Source: Candidatus Sericytochromatia bacterium (GTDB taxonomy: Bacteria; Cyanobacteriota; Sericytochromatia; UBA7694; JACMQJ01). Taken from it: a stretch of DNA of 5,952 nucleotides. How positions within the stretch are numbered: position 1 is the first letter of the stretch; every line of letters begins with the position of its first letter. The stretch spans positions 1-5,952 of the forward strand of contig JACMQJ010000748.1 in assembly GCA_014377055.1 (NCBI GenBank), given 5' to 3'. The translations under genes and the position numbers were made by a program. The notes under the pieces are model-generated. The model was given only the letters and a program-made list of their open reading frames with translations, was not told the DNA's origin and did not search any database. Positions 1 to 5,503 of the stretch are shown one piece after another.

Positions 1-104
1 AAAAAAAAATCAGACAAATTATCAAGATAATCATTTGTGGATATTAACCAAAGATCGATCTCATTTTTTTTTAATTTTGGATTGTTATTTTTTTTCCACA
101 TCAT
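1..104 (-). CDS. Possible 5' end of a leftward gene, cut by the window edge
   Basis: On the minus strand an ATG at 104-102, followed directly by a second ATG, opens a frame that stays open for 34 codons to the window edge. A TAA lies immediately upstream in frame (107-105), so translation could not begin earlier. The product begins MMWKKNNNPKLKKNE and continues IDLWLISTNDYLDNLSDFF. I do not recognise it with certainty. The EIDLWLI stretch followed by an acidic helix-like segment is reminiscent of the N-terminus of Sfp-type 4'-phosphopantetheinyl transferases, but that rests on a few residues. No clear Shine-Dalgarno is seen. A TATAAT hexamer sits about 34 bases upstream. The segment holds three 8-9 base A/T homopolymers, so it may simply be non-coding AT-rich DNA. 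Confidence 0.35.
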   Translation of the reverse strand, partial: MMWKKNNNPKLKKNEIDLWLISTNDYLDNLSDFF

Positions 105-137
105 TTAGTTGTAAAAATAATTTTTTGCTCAAGCCAA

Positions 138-143
138 ATTATA
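138..143 (-). promoter_or_regulatory. Possible -10 box for the leftward edge gene
   Basis: Read on the minus strand this is a perfect TATAAT. Transcription would begin near 131, leaving a leader of about 27 bases before the ATG at 104. No convincing -35 hexamer lies 16-18 bases upstream. In DNA this AT-rich a TATAAT is expected often by chance, so position is the main support. Confidence 0.25.
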
Positions 144-216
144 TATCAATAGACTATATATAGCTAACAATTACTATGAACTTATGTAGTAATCAAGGTG
201 TATGTTTGAGATATTA

Positions 217-225
217 TGTTATAAT
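217..225 (+). promoter_or_regulatory. Extended -10 promoter candidate upstream of the ACBP gene
   Basis: The sequence TGTTATAAT matches the extended -10 consensus TGnTATAAT exactly. No good -35 is visible at 16-18 bases, which is typical of extended -10 promoters. The predicted start near 232 would give a leader of about 174 bases before the ATG at 406. The same TGT extension precedes the -10 of the exported-protein gene at 5423-5431. A promoter closer to 406 cannot be excluded; a TACAAT occurs at 385-390 but has no properly spaced -35. Confidence 0.4.
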
Positions 226-405
226 TTTAAAAATAGTAATAACAAAACTATAAAAATTTTTGATAGTTAATACTGTATAAACAATGAGAATTAGAGCTTG
301 TGGAGATAATATCAGACTTATTTAATATTAAGCATTTATCATTTAAGCAATACTTCTTGAATATCAGTTTTAATACAGTTGGTTTACAATAGAAATATTA
401 GAGAA

Positions 406-669
406 ATGGATTTAGAGAATAAATTTTTAGACGCTCAACAAAGATCAAAAAAATTAGATCATCAATCAAATAATAATCTTCTTGATTTATATTCACTGTA
501 TAAGCAAGCTACTGAGGGTGACATAAAAGGTAATAGACCTGGAATGTTCGATCTTAAAGGTGGTGCAAAATACGATGCCTGGAACTTACGCCAAGGAATG
601 CTTAGAGAAGAAGCAATGGAATCATATATAGAGTTAGTAAATAGACTTGAAAGTGAAAGTCAGATATAA
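406..669 (+). CDS. Acyl-CoA-binding protein (ACBP family)
   Basis: This encodes an 87-residue protein, the usual length for a single-domain cytosolic ACBP, a four-helix bundle that binds medium- and long-chain acyl-CoA esters and acts as an intracellular carrier and buffer pool. The hallmark core is clear: LYSLYKQATEGDIKGNRPGM (residues 28-47), then FDLKGGAKYDAWN (48-60) and a final helix ending in ESYIELVNRL. The ligand contacts known from bovine ACBP (Tyr28, Tyr31, Lys32, Lys54 and Tyr73 in mature numbering) correspond to Tyr29, Tyr32, Lys33, Lys55 and Tyr74 here. The common KGKAKW segment reads KGGAKY. I chose ATG 406 because it gives the family length. A TTG at 379 in the same frame would add nine residues unlike the family. 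The ribosome binding site is weak (GAGA at 401-404). The helicase gene starts 48 bases downstream on the same strand, so co-transcription is possible. Confidence 0.93.
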   Translation: MDLENKFLDAQQRSKKLDHQSNNNLLDLYSLYKQATEGDIKGNRPGMFDLKGGAKYDAWNLRQGMLREEAMESYIELVNRLESESQI

Positions 670-681
670 AAAATTATATCT
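662..681 (+). repeat. Perfect 8-bp inverted repeat over the ACBP stop codon
   Basis: AGATATAA (662-669) and TTATATCT (674-681) are exact reverse complements separated by AAAA. The left arm includes the ACBP stop codon (667-669). The stem contains only one G-C pair and is not followed by a T-run, so it is not a standard intrinsic terminator. It could be a weak processing or attenuation hairpin between the ACBP and helicase genes, or chance in AT-rich DNA. Confidence 0.4.
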
Positions 682-717
682 CTAACAAATTAAATAGGAA
701 TAAATAATAAATAATTA

Positions 718-3492
718 ATGCATAATTTAATTACACAATTTCAAAAAAAATACCCTTTTCCCTTAGACAAATTTCAAATAGATGCTTGTGAATGTCTAAT
801 TAAAGGTGAATCGGTCTTGGTTACAGCACCAACAGGATCAGGTAAAACTCTGATTGCTGAATTTACAGTTTTTGATTCTCTTGATAGAAACTTAAAAACT
901 ATATATACAACACCTCTAAAAGCTTTGAGTAATCAAAAGTTTAGGGATTTATGTGAAGAATATGGTACAGCATCCGTTGGCTTACTTACAGGTGACACCT
1001 CAGTTAATCCTGACGCACCAATCATAGTTATGACTACAGAAATATTGAGAAACATTCTTTATCAAGATATTAGAAGACTTGATGATGTTATGTATGTTGT
1101 TCTTGATGAATGCCATTATATGAATGATCGTGATAGAGGAACAGTCTGGGAAGAAATTTTAATACATTGCCCAAGGCATATACTTTTTGTGGCACTTTCA
1201 GCAACTATTGCTAATGCAAAAGACTTAGCCGCTTGGATCTCCTCAATTCATAATGATGTAGTTGTTATAGAACATCCAGAAAGACCTGTACCTATAGATT
1301 ATATCTATTATACCAATCAAAAACTTTACCCTTTGCTCAATAGTGAAGGAGGAGCAAATCAAAAGCTGATGAGAAGTGGAGATACTTTTGGTGGACACAG
1401 AAGAACAAGAGCTCAAGAAGGAATAAATCCCGTTAACGTTCTCAGTAAATTACATGAAAAAAATCTTTTGCCTGCAATTTACTTTATTTTTAGTCGTAAA
1501 TCATGTGATCTTAATTTAACTGATTGTTTGGATCAAAAAATAAAATTAACGAGTAAAGAAGAAAAAGCGGCTATTCTTGAAGTAGTTAACAAAGTAGCTA
1601 AAGATAATCCATCATTAGTTGATACTAGTCCAATTACTAGAAAGCTGTTACGTGCATTACCTGAGGGTATTGCTGTTCATCATGCTGGACTTGTACCTAT
1701 TTTACGTCATCTTGTCGAAATACTTTTTCAAAAAAATCTCATAAAAGTTGTTTTTGCGACTGAAACATTAGCGGCTGGAATTAATATGCCTGCTAGGACT
1801 AGTGTTATCAGCACATTATCAAAAAGAGGCGATTTTGGTCATGAAATACTTTCAGCAAATTCATTTATGCAAATGACTGGTAGAGCAGGAAGAAGAGGCA
1901 AGGATAAAATAGGTTTTTGTGTAGTAGTTAATGATCAAAGAGAACCATATTCAGAAGCATTTAGATTAGTAAAAGCTCCACCTGATCCAATCGTTAGTAA
2001 TTTTACTCTTTCATACAATATGATCCTTAATTTGCTCAAAAATTTTAGAATGGAAGATATTAAAGATATTCTAAAGCGAAGTTTTGGTCAATACCTTAGT
2101 AATAGAGACATCATTGATTTAAGAGTTGAGCTAGAAAGACAACAAAAACAAATTGGAGCGTCAATGGTTCCATGTACATATAAACCTGACCTAAAAGTAG
2201 ATGAAATGCCACTTTTGGATTATGAAGCCTTGAGATCAAATATTGAAACTCAAGAATTAAAAATAAGAGAAGCACAAGAGCAGTTTGAAGATAAAAATAG
2301 TCAAAAAGTATCAGATGAACTTGAACATGCCAAAAGAAATACTATTATTGTTTTTAAAGCCAATGATGATAAACCAATTCTTGGGAGTATGATTGTTAAA
2401 TACAAAGAAAAAACTAGGCACTATGAAAAACCTGTCTTTTTCTTAATTGTTATGACTGACAAAGGTGTTACCAAAATAAGTCCTAGTCAATGTCTGTATG
2501 TTTCAAAAAATGTTAAAAGTGCGTCCCTTCCTGAACATGTCTTAGCTGATGCCTACAACATTAAAACAGGACAATGGTTAAGAATGAAAAATGCCAAAAA
2601 ACTTTTTGATAACAGTGAAAACAAAAAATATTTAAATTTGTTAGAAGCACCTGAATATCCTCGTTCACTTCTCAATGATATAGATAAATTGGATGAATTA
2701 CGTTTACAATTAAGAAAGCATGAATGCCAATTATGTCCTATCTTGAATGAACATCTTCATCAGCATAAAAAATTAAAGAATATTACTCAAGATATTACAG
2801 ATATAAAAAACTCTATAGCTCATCAACAAGAGTTATATATTCATGATTTTAAAAAGTTTATGAATGTTCTTGAAAGATATGAACAAATAGAACAAGATAG
2901 CACTGGTGAATTTAAACCAAGTGAAAATGGTCTTGTCACTTCGTATATTAGAGCTGAAAATGAATTAGCAATTTCATTACTTGTCAGTCGTGGAATATTT
3001 AGTGATTTGGATTCTATAGAAATAGCTGCTGTTTTATCCACTCTTGTCTATGAACCACGCAGAACTAGCGTTGGTTTGATGGATAGTGTGTCCAGAAAAG
3101 TAAAAAATAAAATAAAAGATGTCGAAAAAATTATTTCTGAATTGCAACATATACAAAATATTGAAGGCGTTCATAAAGAAGTTAATGTTGAACCTGACAT
3201 TGTTCATACTGTTATAGCATGGGGTAGTGGATCTACATGGAAAGCCTTAGTACAAAATAGTCATCTTGATGATGGTGATATTATTCGTTCTATGAGAAGA
3301 ATAATTGATTTATTGCATCAATTAAAAAATATTCCTGAAATAGATCGTAGTCTAAAGTTAAGATTAACTGAAGCAATCAGCTTAATTGATCGAGATTTGA
3401 TAACTGTCAATATTGATGAAGAAAGTATCGAAGAAGTTAAAGTCGATGAATCTATTCCTAATATTGAAGAAGAGCTTGAACTACAACAGTAA
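718..3492 (+). CDS. Ski2-like DExH-box RNA helicase with C-terminal DSHCT domain (HelY/Mtr4-type)
   Basis: This 924-residue superfamily 2 helicase would unwind RNA using ATP in the cytoplasm. Visible motifs, in order, are: FPLDKFQ (14-20), Walker A APTGSGKT (37-44), Ia TTPLKALSNQK (64-74), TGDTSVNPDAP (91-101), Walker B DECH (130-133) followed by YMNDRDRGTVWEE, SAT (161-163), IV YFIFSRKSCD (255-264), V FATETLAAGINMPAR (346-360) and VI QMTGRAGRRG (385-394). A ratchet/winged-helix region follows. An arch-like insertion at about 470-650 contains a beta-rich segment at 543-596. An HxCxxCP motif lies at 668-674. A DSHCT-type domain spans about 735-893, ending in the typical W-G-S-x-W ... GDIIRSMRRIIDLLHQL pattern. 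The last 29 residues are acidic. Length and motif wording match cyanobacterial and actinobacterial Ski2 homologues. The start is fixed by an in-frame TAA at 712-714; the only AGGA (696-699) is 18 bases away, too far for a normal ribosome binding site. The exact substrate is unknown, and rRNA or mRNA processing is inferred from the family. Confidence 0.93.
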   Translation: MHNLITQFQKKYPFPLDKFQIDACECLIKGESVLVTAPTGSGKTLIAEFTVFDSLDRNLKTIYTTPLKALSNQKFRDLCEEYGTASVGLLTGDTSVNPDAPIIVMTTEILRNILYQDIRRLDDVMYVVLDECHYMNDRDRGTVWEEILIHCPRHILFVALSATIANAKDLAAWISSIHNDVVVIEHPERPVPIDYIYYTNQKLYPLLNSEGGANQKLMRSGDTFGGHRRTRAQEGINPVNVLSKLHEKNLLPAIYFIFSRKSCDLNLTDCLDQKIKLTSKEEKAAILEVVNKVAKDNPSLVDTSPITRKLLRALPEGIAVHHAGLVPILRHLVEILFQKNLIKVVFATETLAAGINMPARTSVISTLSKRGDFGHEILSANSFMQMTGRAGRRGKDKIGFCVVVNDQREPYSEAFRLVKAPPDPIVSNFTLSYNMILNLLKNFRMEDIKDILKRSFGQYLSNRDIIDLRVELERQQKQIGASMVPCTYKPDLKVDEMPLLDYEALRSNIETQELKIREAQEQFEDKNSQKVSDELEHAKRNTIIVFKANDDKPILGSMIVKYKEKTRHYEKPVFFLIVMTDKGVTKISPSQCLYVSKNVKSASLPEHVLADAYNIKTGQWLRMKNAKKLFDNSENKKYLNLLEAPEYPRSLLNDIDKLDELRLQLRKHECQLCPILNEHLHQHKKLKNITQDITDIKNSIAHQQELYIHDFKKFMNVLERYEQIEQDSTGEFKPSENGLVTSYIRAENELAISLLVSRGIFSDLDSIEIAAVLSTLVYEPRRTSVGLMDSVSRKVKNKIKDVEKIISELQHIQNIEGVHKEVNVEPDIVHTVIAWGSGSTWKALVQNSHLDDGDIIRSMRRIIDLLHQLKNIPEIDRSLKLRLTEAISLIDRDLITVNIDEESIEEVKVDESIPNIEEELELQQ

Positions 3493-3962
3493 TGAAAATA
3501 ACCATCATTACTGTTGGTAAAGTAAAAGAATCGTATTTCAAGGAAGCAATAGATGAATATAGCAAAAGAATAAAAGCTTATACTAATTTTAATAAAATTG
3601 AGTTATCAGATGAAAAAATAATAGAATCAAAACCTGATTTTATTATCAAAAATAAAGAAGCTGAAAAGATTTTAAAAGTAGTTAATGTTGATAGTTATAA
3701 AGTCGCTATGACAGAACTAGGGAATCATTTCACTTCTTCAACTTTTGCCTATTTTATTCAAAAATTACAAGATAAAGGTTGTTCCGAAATATCATTTATA
3801 ATTGGTGGTGCATTAGGATTGGGAGATACTGTAATCAACAAATCAGATAGTCAAATTGCCCTTTCAAAAATGACTTTACCACATCAAATGGCACAATTAT
3901 TTTTGATTGAGCAAATATATAGATCATTTAAAATTATTAATCATGAACCTTATCATAAGTAG
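3492..3962 (+). CDS. rlmH: 23S rRNA (pseudouridine1915-N3)-methyltransferase RlmH
   Basis: RlmH is a small SPOUT-class methyltransferase that uses S-adenosylmethionine to methylate N3 of pseudouridine 1915 in helix 69 of 23S rRNA, acting on assembled 70S ribosomes as a homodimer. The 156-residue length is typical. The N-terminus MKITIITVGKVKESYF matches the family opening. The SAM-binding trefoil-knot loop is seen in FIIGGALGLG (102-111), followed by LSKMTLPHQMAQLFLIEQIY (124-143) and the conserved C-terminal tail ending YHK (154-156), directly before TAG. The ATG shares its A with the helicase stop codon (TAATG, one-base overlap), and no independent strong ribosome binding site is evident, so translation is probably coupled to the helicase. 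The gene downstream is convergent, with only 9 bp between the stop codons. Confidence 0.95.
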   Translation: MKITIITVGKVKESYFKEAIDEYSKRIKAYTNFNKIELSDEKIIESKPDFIIKNKEAEKILKVVNVDSYKVAMTELGNHFTSSTFAYFIQKLQDKGCSEISFIIGGALGLGDTVINKSDSQIALSKMTLPHQMAQLFLIEQIYRSFKIINHEPYHK

Positions 3963-3971
3963 ATAAAAATA

Positions 3972-5276
3972 CTATGAAATAATTTCTTTAATTAGTGGAG
4001 GATTAAGAGGTGCTTTATCACCTATTACATAAGCATGTTGAATTAAAAGTAATGCTTTTTCTATGTGTTTAAGACTATTGGCATGTAAGACTGCCAAAAG
4101 AGTTCCTTTATTAACTTTTTGACCTCTCTTAATCTTTAATTCTACACCAACACCTAAATCTATTTTGTCTTCTTTTCTATCACGACCAGCTCCTAATAAT
4201 TTTGCTGTTTCAGCAACATCAATAGCACTAAGTTGAGTGACAAATCCTGTATGCTCACTAAGTATATCAATATGATGTTCAGCTTTGGGCATTAGATCGT
4301 AATTATTGATCACATCAGGATTACCACCTTGAGCTTCAATAAATTCTCTAAATTTTTCAATGGCTTTACCATTTGAGATATTCTTTTTTAATAAAATTTC
4401 AGCTTCTTCAATAGTTTTAACTTTTTTTGCTTTATGAAGTAAAATAGCTGCATATCTCAGACATAACTTTGTTAAATCTTGAGGACCTTTACCCTTAAGT
4501 GTTTCGATTGCTTCTATTACTTCAAGAGTATGACCAATTGTAAAACCTAAAGGTTGATCCATATCGCTAATAGCTGTAGTAACTGATTTACCTAGTTTTT
4601 TTCCAACAGTAACCAACATCTCTGATAATTTTTTGGCATCTTCAAATGTTTTCATAAAAGCACCAGATCCATATTTAATATCTAATAAAATTATGTCTGC
4701 TCCTGCAGCTATCTTTTTTGATAGTATAGATGCTGTTATCAATGGTAAGCTCTCAACTGTTCCTGTAACATCTCTTAGGGCATAAAATATTTTGTCTGCT
4801 GGAGTTAGATTTTGTGTTTGTCCAATTAGAGAGATACCAATAGTTTTTAATTGGTGTAAAAACTCATCAATAGTTAAATCTGTTCTTAACCCTGGTATTG
4901 CATCCATTTTATCAACGGTTCCACCTGTATGACCAAGACCTCTACCAGATATTTTGGCAACAATAACACCAGCACTAGCCACAAGAGGTGCTAAAACTAG
5001 AGTAACTTTATCGCCAACTCCACCTGTACTATGTTTATCAATTTTGATACCTGGTACAGATGACAAATCTAAGACATCACCAGAATAAGCCATTAGCTTA
5101 GTTAATTCAGTTGTTTCTTCAATTGATAAACCTTGTATAAAAGCAGCCATTAGCCATGCTGACAAATGATAATCTTTGATTGATCCATCTACAGTCCCAT
5201 CAATAAGAAACTTTAACTCTTCTGGAGTATGTTCTTGTTTATCTCTTTTTTTCTTGATTAAATCTACAATCTGCAT
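3972..5276 (-). CDS. deoA: Thymidine / pyrimidine-nucleoside phosphorylase
   Basis: This 434-residue enzyme reversibly cleaves thymidine (and possibly deoxyuridine or uridine) with phosphate to give the free base and (deoxy)ribose-1-phosphate, in cytoplasmic pyrimidine salvage. The domain order is normal: an N-terminal helical domain (about 1-65), the nucleoside-phosphorylase alpha/beta domain (about 75-310) and a C-terminal PYNP domain (about 345-420). The phosphate site KIDKHSTGGVGDK gives Lys81 and Ser83. SGRGLGHTGGT lies at 110-120. Base-binding residues match Arg168 (ALRDV), Ser183 and Lys187 (TASILSKK), the same numbers as in the Bacillus enzyme as I recall it. The start aligns with Bacillus Pdp (M-x-x-VDLI-x-KKRD), so ATG 5276 is well supported despite a weak ribosome binding site (AAGA, 4 bases away). 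Sequence and length look closer to Bacillus-type Pdp than to E. coli DeoA, so broader pyrimidine specificity is possible. It stands alone, without deoB, deoC, deoD or cdd in view. Confidence 0.93.
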   Translation of the reverse strand: MQIVDLIKKKRDKQEHTPEELKFLIDGTVDGSIKDYHLSAWLMAAFIQGLSIEETTELTKLMAYSGDVLDLSSVPGIKIDKHSTGGVGDKVTLVLAPLVASAGVIVAKISGRGLGHTGGTVDKMDAIPGLRTDLTIDEFLHQLKTIGISLIGQTQNLTPADKIFYALRDVTGTVESLPLITASILSKKIAAGADIILLDIKYGSGAFMKTFEDAKKLSEMLVTVGKKLGKSVTTAISDMDQPLGFTIGHTLEVIEAIETLKGKGPQDLTKLCLRYAAILLHKAKKVKTIEEAEILLKKNISNGKAIEKFREFIEAQGGNPDVINNYDLMPKAEHHIDILSEHTGFVTQLSAIDVAETAKLLGAGRDRKEDKIDLGVGVELKIKRGQKVNKGTLLAVLHANSLKHIEKALLLIQHAYVIGDKAPLNPPLIKEIIS

Positions 5277-5321
5277 AATTTCTTACTAAAAAATATAATA
5301 AATGAATTTTATAAAATGCTA

Positions 5322-5327
5322 ATTATA
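5322..5327 (-). promoter_or_regulatory. Candidate -10 box for the phosphorylase gene
   Basis: A perfect TATAAT is read on the minus strand at 5327-5322. It predicts a start near 5315 and a leader of about 40 bases before the ATG at 5276. The position is sensible, but the -35 region 16-18 bases upstream is poor (TATAAA-like), and the surrounding DNA is AT-rich enough to give such matches by chance. Confidence 0.35.
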
Positions 5328-5402
5328 ATACACTTCACAAATAATTTATACATTCTTACATAATAAATTTATGAGAATCTAAAAATATTTTTGTTACAAC
5401 TC

Positions 5403-5431
5403 TTTACAAATGAAATACAGTGTGTTATATT
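5403..5431 (+). promoter_or_regulatory. Sigma-70-type promoter for the exported-protein gene
   Basis: The -35 TTTACA (5403-5408) and -10 TATATT (5426-5431) are separated by 17 bases, the optimal spacing, and the -10 carries the TGn extension (TGT at 5423-5425). Transcription should begin near 5438, giving a leader of about 66 bases. This is the most complete promoter in the window. Together with the good ribosome binding site it suggests strong expression of the downstream gene. Confidence 0.6.
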
Positions 5432-5451
5432 TATTAATGTAAGGCAATAAA

Positions 5452-5467
5452 GCTTAATAAAATAAGC
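5452..5467 (+). repeat. Small inverted repeat in the predicted 5' leader
   Basis: GCTTA (5452-5456) and TAAGC (5463-5467) can pair around a 6-base A/T loop, about 14 bases after the predicted transcription start and well upstream of the ribosome binding site. A 5' stem of this kind can stabilise a transcript, but with only five pairs this may be chance. Confidence 0.2.
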
Positions 5468-5490
5468 GAAGTGAATTTTAAATAATAAAT

Positions 5491-5494
5491 GGAG
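5491..5494 (+). promoter_or_regulatory. Shine-Dalgarno GGAG of the exported-protein gene
   Basis: GGAG lies 9 bases before the ATG at 5504, a normal spacing. It fixes the start codon, which also begins a textbook signal peptide. It is the clearest ribosome binding site in the window; the other genes have weak or coupled starts. Confidence 0.75.
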
Positions 5495-5503
5495 ATAACA
5501 AAT

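Larger units (their letters stand above)
105..405. other. Gene-free AT-rich intergenic region
   Basis: All six frames are broken by frequent stops, and I find no tRNA-like or other structured RNA signature. The region is extremely AT-rich. It contains outward-facing -10-like sites (138-143 leftward and 217-225 rightward), a 10-bp palindrome CTATATATAG at 154-163, and 7-base AT-only arms at 140-146 and 156-162. It is best read as a divergent promoter region between the edge gene and the acyl-CoA-binding protein gene. The two tiny rightward frames in it (202-270, 22 codons; 284-325, 13 codons) have no proper ribosome binding site. Confidence 0.6.

Noticed and set aside
140..166. AT-only inverted repeat and CTATATATAG palindrome as an operator
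   Set aside because: Simple TA repeats are self-complementary, and no matching copy appears elsewhere in the window.
202..270. 22-codon rightward frame in the intergenic region
   Set aside because: AAGG lies only 3 bases before the ATG, the composition is ordinary AT-rich, and it overlaps the better-supported extended -10.
284..325. 13-codon frame in the predicted ACBP leader
   Set aside because: There is no ribosome binding site, and its length is expected by chance.
379..405. TTG-initiated nine-residue extension of the ACBP
   Set aside because: The extra residues do not resemble the family; ATG 406 gives the standard length and aligns the binding residues with bovine ACBP.
2841..3041. 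66-codon leftward reading frame inside the helicase gene
   Set aside because: It lies entirely antisense to the well-supported DSHCT region of the helicase and shows no motif or ribosome binding site, so it is a shadow frame.
4008..4023. AGGTG/CACCT stem near the 3' end of the phosphorylase as a terminator for the opposing helicase-rlmH transcript
   Set aside because: It has only five pairs and no T-run on either strand, and it lies within conserved coding sequence.
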